Of a stretch of DNA of 64,000 bases, positions 15,611-28,078 are shown piece by piece (within the stretch, counting starts at the first letter, position 1; each line of letters opens with the position of its first letter). Below the pieces are notes generated by a model, which made no database searches, had not been told where the DNA came from, and saw nothing but the letters and a program-made list of their open reading frames with translations. This DNA is from Rhabditoides inermis (Eukaryota; Nematoda; Chromadorea; Rhabditida; Rhabditidae). The DNA lies in assembly GCA_963966185.1 (NCBI GenBank), contig CAWZYM010000388.1, positions 706,001 to 770,000 on the forward strand, read 5' to 3'. The translations under genes were made by a program, and so were the position numbers.

Positions 15611-16147
15611 GGCGTCGTTCCTTTGCGCTTATGTCTCCGAGCTCAATTTTTGCAGTATTGAAGCGTGGGGCGGTAGGTTATTCGTGGTAAGACCAATTTT
15701 AAATTTAAATTTTCGTCTGCATCCTTGGCAGTGGCTGATTCGAAAGTAACGCAGAATCGTCGTTCTTGAGCAAATTTTGAAAATGTGTTAGGTTCATATG
15801 ATTTTAATAATACTCCGATTCAAAAATAAGTTGTCATTGTTCCTTTAAGACATGTATATGTATAAAGAAAAATGTATAGTTGTTTATGTCAACGTCTAGA
15901 GGTCTAGAGCCTGAAGGCCTGAAGCTGAAGAAGGGGGTTTGGGGGGCCGGCCCCCAACATCCAAAAAAGAAAATAAATTTATAAAATTGTCATGTGATTT
16001 CTATATGAAGCAATATCATATTTGATGACTATAGAAAACAAGTGATATATATAATAATCGTTTATATTAATACGTAGAGCTGTGTGTATGTGAGGGTCTT
16101 CATTGCTTCGTGACCAACTCACTCCTATACGAGTATCATTACTTGCA

Positions 16148-19100
16148 ATGTTGCTAGAATGGCTCCCTGTTTTCTTATTTCTCATTGCAAAATGTCATAC
16201 ACAAGTGCCGACTAACCCGCCTGATATTGTACCTACTATTTCAAATTCGAAGGTTATTCAAGTCGGATTGTTGTTTGTGAAACAAGGAAATGACATAACG
16301 GTAAGCTATAGTATAAGTATGTGTGTCTATAAATGTTTGTAGACTCCATACGTGGGCTATGCTGCATCGGCTGGCGCAATTCTCGTGGCACAAGACAAGA
16401 TCTTTGCCGACAATCTTCTGCCAGGATACACATTCAAGTGAGTTATTTCATGTAAAATTCTTTATAAATTTATTCATGTTTCAGTTATACAATAATGTTC
16501 GATAATTGCAATGAAATGAAGGGCGTCGGATATGCGAATGAGATGATACAGTATGGACACATTGATGTTCTTATTGGTCCCAGCTGCAACGAACGTGAAT
16601 ATTATTATTTAAAAAAATATTAGCCTTACATTAGTTTTCAGCGGCTATGGCTGCTGCTCTTGTGACAGCCTACTATAATATTCCCATCTTCCTTTGGGGA
16701 CTCACCTCCTATTCTGCCATAACTGATCCTGTTCGCTTTCCCACCGCTGTCAGTATGGCACCGAACATGCACAGGTATATATCACATGTTTTCATAACCA
16801 ACAACTTGTTCCAGCTTGGGTATTGCGGTAGGGACAGTGATGCGTCAGTTTGAATGGACCGAGTTTGCGTATATCTATTCTGGAGACGGCGATCCCACCA
16901 AGTGCCCTTATATGACTCAAGATCTTCGAGTGAGTGCAATAACTGTTTCGAGAAACATTGGTAAAACAGTAGCTGATACTTTCAGGAAGCGATCAATTCA
17001 ATGCATGATATTGTATTGTCGTTCAGTCATGAGATGCATAAAGTGGACGCAATGACACTTAACACTACATTCGAACAGTTGCGGACAAGGGCTAGAAGTA
17101 AGTCGTGATCATATCTATTTGACAAAATGACCTTTTTTTTGTCATCGTGATCTGTGTGGCGGAAGGATTTGGATTCAAGCGTAGTATCATGCTGACTGCC
17201 GAGGCCCTCGACATGGATGGACCAGAATATGTATACATATTCATAGACACAAAAAGCAGAGGATTTGGTAAATCCAAACTGTATGTTAGTGATCAATGTA
17301 AAAAAAAATAGATATGCTGGATGATGATGGCACGACACGCCCAATTTGGCTGCAGAACGACGGTCAAAATGATGGGAAAGATGATCTGGCAAAGCTTGCA
17401 TTTCTCAACGTTCTTGTACTCAGTGATGTAAGGCGTGAGCAATACTGCTTGATTATTAATGTTTTTTTTCAGTCCATGGCTCTGACTCAGGATCAATACA
17501 AGGGTTTCAACGAGGAGGTCATAAGAAGAGTATCCGAGCCTCCCTTCTATTGTGACGCGACCTGTCTTGGCGGAAAGAAATACGTGAGAAGGGTGGATTT
17601 CAATTTCACTGATTGTCTTTCAAGGCTTCCCTATTTGCCGGACAACTGCACGATGCATTTTATCAATACGCCAAGGCTATCAATAAAGTAGCTTTTGCTT
17701 TTTGCATTACAACTTTTATAATTTTATATGTTTAGATTGGCATCGAAAATCGTAGAATTGGAGAGGAAGTTGCACTTGGTACTGTAAGCAAGATGGGTGC
17801 AAATGGGGAATACGAGTCTTGGGAAGGTTAGTCTTAATAAATTTTGATTTATCACACAACTCTCATTAGGAATGTCTGGCAAGGTTTCAATCACTTCAAA
17901 TGTGAGCAGAATGCCTATTTATGTACTACTTGGTCTCAGTAATACTTATCAAACTGTAATTTATTCGACTATATTTGTTCATGGCTGGAGCGCAGTGAGT
18001 GATGTTATTATGTAATGTTTGACAATTTCACACTCAGAACTTTACAATGCACAAAGACTACGATCATGTGTGGGATGACAGAGGTGGCGTGAGGCCCGTA
18101 TCTGTTCCCATATGTGGGTTCACAGGGACGCACTGTCCTGTCGATTTTGTAAAAGGTAATTCATATGTTTTCCTTGATGTACTAATTTTACCATTTACAG
18201 ACAATCTGGTGTGGGTAATCATTGGTTCCATTCTAATAGCAGTGTTCTTTATTGTCATGATTATTGGATGCATATACCTGTACATGCTCAAAAAGAAGGA
18301 GATCAACTACCAGAACTCGTTGTGGCAGATTCCATTCCACCATCTGCAGAAGGTGTCCACAAAGGTTCGTTTATAAAAGAAAGTTATAAAAAAGTTTACT
18401 TGAATAATGATTACATCAGAGCAAAGCCGAGTCGAAGCGTTCTCTCCAATCCGGAATCTCGGTGCCGAGTACTACATCTACAAAGATAACAACGGACAGT
18501 TCGATCGATGGAAAGAGGGCGAACCTATTTGTGTTCAACAAGGACATTGTCATGGCAGTCAACCACGAACAACGACCGAGGATTGCCATGGCGGATATGG
18601 AAGAGTTTAGAAAGGTGTGAAAACAAGGTGTGTACTTGTCTCATTTTCCGTTTCACAGATGCGCACAATGGACAACGACAACGTGAACAAGTTCATTGGT
18701 TTGTCACTCGATGCGCCCGTCTTGCTATCAGTGTGGAAGTACTGCAGTAGAGGCAGTCTACAGGTATGTATTGTTTGATGTGAATTCTAAACCATTCTTC
18801 AGGATGTCATCGCGAAAGGATCAATGACAATGGACAGTTTCTTCATTTATTCGTTAATTATTGATATTGTTAGCGTAAGTCATGATTACGTGGTTTAATT
18901 TTTAATTGGTTCGATTTGCAGGGTATTCACTATATTCACAACTCGTTCCTGCATTTCCACGGCCGACTCACATCATTCAATTGTTTGATAGACGATCGAT
19001 GGCAGGTGAAGTTGACAGGACACGGAGTGCGATGCATACAGATTCACGAAAAGAGACCGAAGAAAGGTACGAAAGAATACTGTTCGCATATAGTTTTGAT

Positions 19101-20761
19101 ATAGATCTGTTGTGGACGGCGCCGGAGTTGCTACGAGGAGATTTCACTAGTGGCTCACAAGAAGGAGACATTTACTCATTCGCAATTATTTGCAGGTTGG
19201 TAATATGTATGAGTCTAATAGAAGAATACAATTTAATTGTTCGTTTCAGTGAGCTAATCGGCAAAGCATCTGCTTGGGATTTGGAAAACAGAAAAGAAAA
19301 AGTAGAGGAGATATTGTACATGGTTAAAAAGGGAGGTACTAATCCTATTAGACCTCCTCTGATGCAAGGAGAATATCAAGATATGAACCCAGCAATGGTA
19401 ATTTGAAATTATGTTTAATGACGTTTTATATTATTTCAGCTTCACCTTGTGAGAGACTGTTGGTCTGAGTTTCCGGAAAGCAGACCAAAAATTTCAACAA
19501 TCAAGTCGCTCATGAAGAATATGCACTCTGGGAAAACATCAAATTTGATGGATCACGTGTTCACCATGTTGGAATCATATGCTGGAACATTGGAAGAAGA
19601 AGTGGAAGAAAGAATGAAGGAGCTGGTGGAAGAAAAGAAAAAGAGCGACATTCTTCTATACAGAATGCTACCAAAGTAATTATTCGGTATGGACATCATA
19701 ATCATGTAAATACTATTTAGATCTGTGGCCGACAAGCTGAAACTGGGTCAGTCAGTAGAGCCCGAGTCATTCGATAGTGCCACTATATTCTTTTCGGATG
19801 TGGTTGGATTCACAACACTAGCCAGCAAGTGCACTCCTCTACAGGTGCCACACTTTTTTGGTTTTATATCTGCAATGACGTTATTGTTAGGTGGTCAATC
19901 TATTGAACAGTCTCTACACTTTATTCGATGGAATTATTGAAGAACATGACACTTACAAAGTCGAGACAATTGGCGATGGGTAGGATAATTTACTATTTTC
20001 ATTACTAGAAGGTCCTTACAGTTACTTGATCGCATCCGGACTTCCAAAGAGAAATGGCTACGAGCACATTCGAGAAATGTGCTCTTTATCAATTGCGTTT
20101 ATCGAAACCCTCCAGACATTCACTGTTCCACACCTGCCAGGAGAAAGAATACGTATCAGAGTTGGAATCAATACAGGCAAGCTGTGATAATGAATACAAG
20201 TTTGACGAAATTTATACATTTTAGGACCCGTAGTGACGGGAGTAGTTGGACTGACTATGCCACGATATTGTCTTTTCGGAGACACTGTTAATACAGCAAG
20301 CAGAATGGAAAGCAACGGAAAACGTAACAGTAACACTACCAGTAACTAACAGTAACAGTAACAGTAACAAAGGTAAACACTTTAATTTCCAGCTGGACAT
20401 GTGCATTTGTCTGCCGAAGCGAATCGTCTACTGCTTCGAGTGGGCGGCTATCGCACAGAACCCAGAGGAGAAGTCATCATCAAGGTGACACACATTTACT
20501 GAAAATCCTATAAATAAGCTAAATCAGGGCAAAGGCGTGATGGAGACGCATTGGTTGTTGGGCCGCGCTGGGAGCGATGACATCATCCACGCCTCGGAGC
20601 TGAAGCAGTCATCACCTGCGCCCAGGTAGGGTTCTTTGTTTATCATGCTTTGTTATCACGTGTTATAAGTGATCACTTCTAGAGAGCCAGTTGCATTGAG
20701 TGCGGGGAAGCGGGAGGGGCTTCGAGTGAGCAGCGCCACTCGGAATATGCTAGAGCTGTGA
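16148..20761 (+). CDS. Receptor guanylyl cyclase C (third of tandem array)
   Basis: Third receptor guanylyl cyclase. The start at 16148 gives a signal peptide ([18 protein letters not shown]). The ectodomain resembles that of cyclase A more than B (SCNE motif, [30 protein letters not shown]). The single helix is at about 18202-18290 ([19 protein letters not shown]). The pseudokinase region (about 18520-19490) has HGRL instead of HRD. The dimerisation helix is [19 protein letters not shown], and the cyclase domain (about 19725-20575) has [17 protein letters not shown], and [15 protein letters not shown], so it should be active on GTP. The last exon (20681-20761) ends SATRNMLEL; an AATAAA is at 20845-20850. 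The exon at 19730-19844 shares a ~100-bp stretch without any difference with cyclase A, although flanking exons differ at many silent sites, suggesting gene conversion. Confidence 0.92.
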
Positions 20762-21029
20762 AGATACAAGACCAAGAGTATTCATTCACAATATACGAGA
20801 AACCCCTCAAGTGATTGTATTCTTCACACGCATCATTCTATCACAATAAACACGTTTCTTAGTAGACTCAATGTTATTGTGAGAGTCTTGGTTTATAAGG
20901 GGGTAACTTTTTTATTATGGCTATCATAATTGTATTGAGTATACACTTATGTATCATCTTCATAAACACGTTAATCTTGTTCAATGACTTATTTTTAATT
21001 TTTGATAGTGATTGTTTGTTCTCACATTC
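20762..21029. other. 3' flank of cyclase C
   Basis: 3' UTR with AATAAA at 20845-20850, followed by AT-rich sequence. No further feature is seen before the cyclase fragment at 21030. Confidence 0.5.
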
Positions 21030-21218
21030 AGGCGCAATCCAAAAGTGAGATGTTTTCGAAAAACATGTAGGGAGAGTAATTTGGTAATTTTGCCATTACG
21101 TTTAATTGACCATTATATAAAAGGGCACACGTCAAACGACTTCAACTACTTGTCATCTGGAGCCGAGATCATGGCGAGAGATCGTATCGTGAAGGAACAT
21201 TTTCTTCCTGAGTGACAT
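21030..21218 (+). pseudogene. Relic of a fourth receptor guanylyl cyclase (ectodomain exon)
   Basis: The translated stretch YLSSGAEIMARDRIVKEHFL at about 21141-21209 aligns with the ectodomain exon of the three intact cyclases (for example [16 protein letters not shown]...LLPGYTF in C). It breaks down at the position of PGYTF, where a frame change brings a TGA. Upstream, after a TTCAG acceptor-like site at about 21030, RNPKV echoes the exon that begins ...SKVIQVGL. No other exons follow before the glutaminase. It is best read as the remains of a fourth tandem copy at the downstream edge of the array. Confidence 0.7.
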
Positions 21219-21562
21219 CTCAAGAAATTATTCTTGAATATAAAAAGATGTTTGCAAAAAATAGTTTATAGTCACAGTAGTACTTGATGGTTTTCGAAAA
21301 TGGGACGGACTCGCGAGCTTTTTCTGGGTCTTGCAACTGAGTTGCAACTCAGCTAACATGGTAGTACGTGTACATTATTACATTGCACTACTACGTGCAT
21401 GTATTGTTCTTTTTGTGATCGATAGTGATAAAGGCTGTGGTGTTGTGAGATGAGTGGGGGCGATAGCGATCGCGTGTTTACCCTCTCTCTCTACCGGTGA
21501 GATGCCATCTACCGCTTCCTCGTACTATAAAAGAGTACCTGCGAGTTGTGTCTGTGACCGGA
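21219..21562. other. Intergenic region upstream of glutaminase
   Basis: About 340 bases with no ORF of note. A TATA-like CTATAAAAGAG lies at about 21527 and may serve the glutaminase gene starting at 21563. Confidence 0.5.
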
Positions 21563-24405
21563 ATGCCGCATTCTAATCCCATCATCGCTCCTCCAGATGT
21601 CTCACACATCAAGCGCTATGCAGATATGGTCAGACCGCCTTCTGAAAGCACGAGTGAGTGATCCTATATTTCGAGCTGCAAGCAAACGGATCGAAAACAA
21701 TTGGTTATCATTAAAACTATTCAGTGCGGCATGTGAGCTCAGCGCTGGAGAAGGCGGGTTTCGAGAAGTCTCCTTCTCACTCGGACCGCCTGTCGCACAC
21801 TCTGCGGGGAATGAGCAATCCCTACGCAGACACCGACAGTCAGATGGACACCATATTCGAACTGTTCAAAATACCCAACAAGAATCAGGTAGATGACCGT
21901 TCATTACACTAGATAAATAGTTGTAGGCGTCGATCGGGAAGCTGCTGACTGTGATGAAGTCGTTCGGCATCCGCGAGAACGACCTGCGTCTCAAACCCAT
22001 GATGGACAAGGTAGGTGTGGAGAGATGAAGGATGATAGTGTATATGTATATGGCAGGTGTGTGTGCTGGAGCAAGCAGCGGAGGAGCTGAGCAACGAGGC
22101 CAAGGACCCGCGACACTGGAAGCTCGTTAGGGAGGAGTTCTTAGAGTCAGTGCTAACACTTTTTTCCACTATGTTCAATTTATTTCAGATGCGTTTCTGG
22201 AAGTGTGGACATCGTGACAAAGGTGCTGCAGAACGATCTCATAATCCCCGCATGGAGCGGATTCGTCGAGAACATTCGAGACATCTACAACCAGGTTAGT
22301 TTTGGTTACACGATCATTTACCCTCTCATCACTTGTAGTGTCGCGAGATCATCGACGGCGAGGTGGCTACATACATCCCACAGCTGGCCCGCCAGGACCC
22401 CAAGCTATTCGGAGTCGCCATCTGCACGGTCGACGGACAGCGGGTGAGTAATTTATTATATTGTGGCTTTATTATATAATGGATTGGAGTTTTCTATTTA
22501 GGCGTCATTCGGAGACTCGAGCCATCCGTTCTGTGTCCAGTCAGTAAGCAAGGCGTTCAACTATGCTATAGCGGCTTCGGACCTGGGTGAGAAATGTGAA
22601 TCATTTTATTGAAAATAAAGACTGTGAAATGTAGGTGCTGATATGGTTCACTCGTACGTAGGACAAGAGCCTTCCGGTCGTCTATTCAACGACATCTCAC
22701 TCGATCACAATGATAAGCCGCATAATCCTATGGTATCGATCACGTTTATGATAAGTTACTTTGATAGAAACACATTTTTAGGTGAACTCTGGTGCTATCG
22801 TCGTCACTTCACTCATCAAGAACAAGCAGCATATGGCGGATCGATTCGATTACGTGAGTTACGCATTCTCCAGTCAATGAAGAAGTGATAGTGTTGAGTG
22901 TAGGTATTGACGCAGTACCGTCGCATATCCGGGGGAGAGTACGTGGGATTCAACAACGCCACCTTCCTCTCCGAGAGGGCGACTGCTGACAGAAACTACG
23001 CACTCTCATACTACATGAAAGAGAAGAACTGCTTTCCACCGGAGGTACAAACATTTAAAGAGAAGATAGGGAGAAGGGAAAACCCAGGCGTCAATCGGTG
23101 AGTCTCTCATTTGCAGGTGGGGAGCCTGACGAACGCGCTGGACTTCTACTTCCAGCTGTGTTCGCTGGAGACCACCTGCGAGAGTCTCTCCGTCATGGCT
23201 GCCACTCTGGCCAATGGAGGTGCGTGGTCTCTCGCATCACTGTAGTGTACCTTGCAGGCGTGTGCCCTCTGACCGGTGAGAAGTGCATCGAGCCTGGCCC
23301 GTGCCGCGACGTCCTCTCCCTCATGTACAGCTGCGGAATGTACGACGCCTCCGGACAGTTCTCCTTCTCGGTGTACCAATACCATCCTACTGTGGTTACA
23401 AGCTATTTCAGGTGGGTCTTCCGGCCAAGTCGGGAGTGTCTGGTATCATGATCGTGGTGGTCCCGAATGTGATGGGACTCGCCATGTTCTCGCCCCGACT
23501 CGACAAAATGGGAAACAGCTGTCGCGGAGTCGCGTTCTGTAAGAAACTCGTCAATAGGTGAGACACTTTCTCTACTAGATGACTATCTGTCACTCTTCTT
23601 TTTGTGTCGTGAATCAAAAAAGACATAATGTACACGTCGCAGGTTCAACTTTCACAACTACGACTGTCTCCTGCACACAGAGTCGAACAAGATAGATCCT
23701 CGCCGAAGAGAGCAGAGGGAGAGGGACAGGTGAGCAAAGAACACAACAACACACTCATGTTAGTAAAGTCCCATGCACTTGTAATTTGATGTCGATCAGA
23801 TGTACTCTAAACTCGCACAACTCGTGCACTTGAAAACAAAGAACTCATTCGAATTGTCTGAAGGTTGGTTCCGGCTCTGTTCGCGGCTCGCGCCAATGAC
23901 CTCACTGCTGTGCGAAGGCTTTACCTACAGGTGAGCAAACGACTCGGTGTCAATCAGAATACAAACAATTCCTCATTCTCTCAGGGCGCGGACTTGTCAG
24001 TGGCGGACTACGACGGTCGCAGTCCTCTGCACGTGGCGGCGTGCGAGGGCAACCTCTCCATGTGCACCTTCCTGGTGAACATCGCCCGCGTGCCAGTGGA
24101 TGTGCGCGACCGCTGGGGACGCACCCCACTCGACGACGCCCGCTCATTCCAACACACCCACGTCGAGACATTCCTCGACAAAGCTGTCCATCCACAGGTT
24201 GACATTTACATCTATTTTGTAACGCTTTAAAACTATTATTCAAACTGTTTAATTATTATACTTGTAGGCGCCGAATCTTATGACGCCGTCTCACTCTGCC
24301 GGGTCGGACAGCGAGTCTGATGGGAGTGAGAGCAGCGGTGCATGTATCGAGATCACCCCTCCCAGCAGGCGACACAGCAGCCCCCCACGCGACGACAACG
24401 CGTGA
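21563..24405 (+). CDS. glna: Glutaminase (kidney/liver type) with C-terminal ankyrin repeats
   Basis: Hydrolyses glutamine to glutamate and ammonia, usually in mitochondria. The start at 21563 ([11 protein letters not shown]) is chosen because only this frame joins in phase across the GTGAGT intron to the second exon ([11 protein letters not shown]); the nearby ATG at 21597 does not. About fifteen exons follow. Catalytic features of the serine-dependent family are visible: [10 protein letters not shown] (Ser-x-x-Lys pair), [19 protein letters not shown] with the conserved Tyr, and [18 protein letters not shown]. Two ankyrin repeats follow ([20 protein letters not shown] and the [14 protein letters not shown] segment), then a Ser-rich tail ending SSPPRDDNA. 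Nothing suggests a break. The family is certain; which nematode glna paralogue it corresponds to is not. Confidence 0.93.
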
Positions 24406-24753
24406 TGCCGACTGCTCCTGAACCCAGCCAACACTTTCACCCCACATGCACAAACTGTTCTCCAGACCTTCCGTATAAAATCACGATTCGAAATGAGATT
24501 GAACTCGTGCTAGTCGTTATCAGTGAGTCAGTGCCGGTCTGATAGGGCGTTGATTGCCGATCGATCCCACCTGAGAGATGTGGGTTAGATAATCGAGCAC
24601 CCGCCCGGCTGGCAACTAACATGTTTGCACATGATAGCCGCGCAATCCGTTCTGATAATTCTGATATCGAGTGAATTTGCATATTTCGTGTCCCCTGCGG
24701 TCATACGTTTCTTAATTTGCCATTTGATTTCTTCATTTTAACGAATTTTGAAG
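24406..24753. other. Intergenic region
   Basis: About 350 bases between glutaminase and the MARVEL-like gene. A possible CGTATAAAATC box is at about 24470. No coding sequence seen. Confidence 0.5.
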
Positions 24754-26037
24754 ATGTCGTCTCAAGAAAAGAACGGCTCAGTGAATGTGGAAGAGGACGT
24801 GGACTGTTCACCGGGAATGCTCGGAAGCAGAGGAGCCATTCTCAGATGGCTGCACATGGTACATCGTCTATGTGTGATTATCATTATTATTTATACGTTT
24901 TTTACACTATTTTTTTACAATGCAACGTGAAACATGTAAGAAGAAGGTAATAACGGCAGTCGCCTAGGCGATCTACTTCACTCTGCACTGGCTGATCGAT
25001 GTGACGTGTGGGAACGACGCGTGCACCATGATCATGAATGTGTTCGGATACATTGCCATGGGACAGGTGCGTTCATCATTGTATGTTCCACCCATTCTTT
25101 CAAGCCAAATTATCTTTATTTGACAACCAAAGATCACATGTATTTAGGTATTCGTGCTGATCATCCTGCTTCTGCTGTCCATCCTATGTGCAATCATTCT
25201 CGTCCTCTATGGCCTCAACGCGCACCGCAGTCGACTGAGGAACGCCGTGCTCGGACTCGTGAGTCTACGCATAGATGTCCTTCTTTAACTATTATGTTTG
25301 AGGAGCGCGTGTATGCGATTCTCGGTGTGCTTCTGATGATCATCGCTGGCGCTCTTGGCACGTGGATGGCAGTGCAGACCACGGACGAGCTGGTGAACAG
25401 ACAGGGAAGGGGCTACGGCGGCATCCGCGGACAGTGGATCGCAGCTGCGGTAAGTATGTTTTTTTTCATATTATATTATTCCACAATTGAATACAGGTTA
25501 TCGAGTTTCTGACCGCCCTCCTCTTCGCATTCGATCTGTTCCTGCAGAAGAGGGAGGGATTCCCCACATTCGAGAAGAACGTGAGTTAGTTGACTTCGAT
25601 CAGCAATGTGAATTTTCGTTGTTAGCCTCCTGTTGTCCGGTCCACCGCTCTTGTGAACAACGATTTCGAGACGTACAAGCCTGCTCCCGCTTACACGCAG
25701 GTGGGGCTGATAGAGAGAGAGAGGAAAAAGAGAGAGGAGAGAGAGAGAGAGAGAGAGAGGAGGAGGAGGAGGAGGAGGAGGAGGAGGAGGAGGAGGAGGA
25801 GGAGGAGGAGGAGGAGGAGGAGGAGGAGGAGGAGGAGGAGGAGGAGGAGGAGGAGAAAAGAGGGAGAGGGATGCCAATGTTTAGAGTGCCGAGGCGTACA
25901 ATCCGACCGTCTACAACCCGGCCCCTCCTCAGAACAACTTCAACTCTCAGTTCACCTACAACCAGCAGCCGTACAACCAGTTCGCTCCCCAATACGATCA
26001 GCCCCCAAAGGCCGCGTTCAGCCAGAGCATGTTCTAG
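24754..26037 (+). CDS. Four-transmembrane MARVEL-like membrane protein
   Basis: Small membrane protein with four predicted helices. These are RWLHMAIYFTLHWLIDV (TM1), VFVLIILLLLSILCAIILVL (TM2, exon from about 25149), ILGVLLMIIAGALGTWMAV (TM3) and AVIEFLTALLFAFDLFLQ (TM4). A short cytosolic tail is rich in Tyr, Asn, Pro and Gln (AYNPTVYNPAPPQNNF ... ending SQSMF). The start MSSQEKNGSVNVEEDVD is acidic and cytosolic. The layout and Tyr-rich tail resemble MARVEL-domain proteins such as those of vesicle or junction membranes, but I cannot name an orthologue. The last intron (about 25701-25884) is almost wholly a GA/AGG repeat. Stop at 26035-26037. Confidence 0.75.
25739..25857 (+). repeat. (GA)n / (AGG)n repeat in MARVEL-like gene intron
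   Basis: A GA run passes into more than 30 uninterrupted AGG units inside the last intron of the MARVEL-like gene. It produces long Glu, Arg or Ser/Pro open frames on both strands that are not real proteins. Confidence 0.95.
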
Positions 26038-26120
26038 ACAACACAACACCGATACTCCCTTTATGACCTCTTATTGCCCGATAAATGTACACAGATAGGT
26101 TAGAATGCTTGTGGTGCCAG

Positions 26121-27326
26121 CTAGCAGAGTCCGCATGTGCGGGGGCACTGCTCCCTCATGAGAGACTGGTACTGGGGGCGGGTGCACAGTGCGGCGAGAG
26201 CAGCGCAGTCCGTGCGGCCAGTCGACGGGTTGATGCGGTCGGAGCACGCTGAACGAGAGGATAGGTAAGAGGGGCGGAGATGGCTACTCACATCCTGTCC
26301 TGTGGGTGGTGGACTGTGCGAATGCGGTGGGCCGAGTGGACTGGCTATACGGGCTGTGCGGGGTGGTGGCACGCGAACCGCACAGACCACACGTCATCGG
26401 ACACTGCTGAGCCATCACTGTCTGAAAGGAGAGCAGTGAGTGGGCAGAGAGCAGGCACTGACCGCGTAGGCCGCCTCGTGGCAGAGGTGTCGCCGGATGG
26501 CGCAGTCTGACTGGCGCGTCTGCGGGTTGAGCTGGTCCTGGCAGCCGGGAAGGACTGTGCTGCCAGTCCCCACATCCGAGCAGCGGCCACAGGTGCGCGG
26601 ACACTGGCGAGACATCAGCTCCTGAATAGACACGGGATACCTGCACATACTCGTCTCTCACTCACATAGTACTGCTTCTCGTTGCAGAGTGTCTTCCTGG
26701 ATGGGCACTCGTCCAGTCCAGTGAACGGGTTCTTCTGATCCACACACATCGTCGATGGATGTCCCGTCGCATGAGTGGCGGGAGCGTGCGTCGACTGACC
26801 TGAAAATGAGTGCATGATTGACGAATTATTGGTTGCGTTTCTTTATTGTAAAAGGCGATTTGAACGAACCGGGATAGTAAGGAGTGGTAACATAGATGGA
26901 CGGCGGCGTGCTGTAGTTATCAGTGGGATTGGCCTGAATTGAATCTGTGAGAGAAACTATGAACGCATCACTCACATAAGCACAGCAGTGTCCGATGCCG
27001 AGCATGGTATCCACGATTTCACAAGTGAGACTCGCCGCTGGACACGCCTGCCCGTTGTTGTCACACACTGAAGCATGTGAGATAATCATTCCTCTCGCCC
27101 AGATTGTATTGATATAAATCATTTTACGAAACAAAAACAAACAAACAAAGAGAGTGATAGAGAGAGAAGTACAGAGAGAGGGGGATGGAGAGAAGGAGTG
27201 AGAGAGAGAGAGAGGGAGAGAGAGAGATAGAATAGAGAGGGAGAGAGAGAGAGACTCACGTATATTTGGGTCGCATACACCGTGTGCGGTGGCGAGAGCA
27301 GCAGCTAGTGCGAGCAGGGAACGCAT
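26121..27326 (-). CDS. Secreted triple-ShKT-domain protein
   Basis: Small secreted Cys-rich protein of the nematode ShKT type (the ShK fold is a common extracellular module; no toxin role is implied). The start at 27326 gives a signal peptide (MRSLLALAAALATAHGV). Next comes a Cys-rich segment (VCDNNGQACPAASLTC, CCAY), a Pro/Tyr/Thr-rich linker, and three six-cysteine ShKT units, each ending in a CPxTCGxC motif: QCPRTCGRC, QCPMTCGLC and QCPRTCGLC, the last directly before the TAG at 26121-26123. Introns include a GA-rich one at about 27130-27258. The gene is divergent from the THAP gene and converges with the MARVEL-like gene, whose stop is only 83 bp away. Confidence 0.85.
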
Positions 27327-28078
27327 GGCGAATCGCTTCTCCACTGTACCGCGCACCTTTTATACTTGGAGACAATGTGTTGACTCAGCCTGATATTGTT
27401 TGTGCAACAGGCACACCTCATTTAAATATGTGTGGCATGGATTGATACTGTTGATGCCTCCGGCAGGTGCAAAGCTGTCTAAACAAACACTCTGTTCAGA
27501 AACGTAATACAATAAGTAATGTGACAATGTAATACAATAAGTAATGATGTTTCGATTTGTTAAATGATTCGAGTACTTATTTAAAAGTTACGAAATAATA
27601 TATGTTACAAATAAAATAAAAACTGAGCGTACCTCTAGGCTTTTACACAGCGCACACATCACTAGCACATGGAACCGTTATGTGTGGCGAATAAGTATAA
27701 AAACATGCAACATGTGTGAAATTCCACAAGAGAAAAATTTCTAATAATTTTTTTGATCTATAATTTATAAACGATTCATTTTATTTTTTATCGTGTGTAC
27801 ACGCAGGGCACTTCAGGGCCCGCGCGAACTGAAATCGGTCCCAGATTTCCCGACATCCAGAAATTCCACTCCCGAAAAAGAGTTGTGTTGACTCACATTT
27901 GACTACGTGTGTTTTCGCTTTTTGTTGTACTGTTTTCGTGTGTGTTTATTTGTCATTTTCGGTTCAGTTTGTGTTGTTGTGTGTTTTTTTGTTTTCCTCG
28001 CCTCGCATTTCATATCGCTATTACAACTCGCATCTTCCTTGCACATTGTTAGATATATCACTTCTTTTTGTTGCAGAA
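27327..28078. other. Divergent intergenic region (ShKT and THAP genes)
   Basis: About 750 bases that must hold the promoters of both divergent genes. ACCTTTTATACTTGG at about 27354 contains a TATA-like box in minus orientation for the ShKT gene. A T-rich stretch ending TTTTTGTTGCAG lies directly before the THAP gene ATG, a possible trans-splice acceptor or 5' intron end. Confidence 0.5.

Larger units (their letters stand above)
14486..16147. other. Intergenic region between cyclases B and C with dispersed repeats
   Basis: About 1.66 kb with no coding sequence that I can support. It contains two repeats listed separately (14660-14992 and 15525-15610), AT-rich unique sequence, a T/A-rich stretch around 15340-15430 and a GC palindrome near 15940 (GGGGGCCGGCCCCC). 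The promoter of cyclase C should be at its right end. Confidence 0.6.

Noticed and set aside
3492..20761. One or more of the cyclases being a pseudogene
   Set aside because: Apparent stops lie in introns; all catalytic motifs and splice sites I followed are intact in the three genes.
25476..26066. Poly-Glu, poly-Arg and poly-Pro/Ser open frames
   Set aside because: Translations of the (AGG)n repeat in an intron of the MARVEL-like gene.
27899..28078. N-terminal extension of the THAP protein (frame from 27899)
   Set aside because: The upstream part is a T-rich hydrophobic frame ending in a TTTTTGTTGCAG acceptor just before the ATG at 28079, so it is leader or intron.
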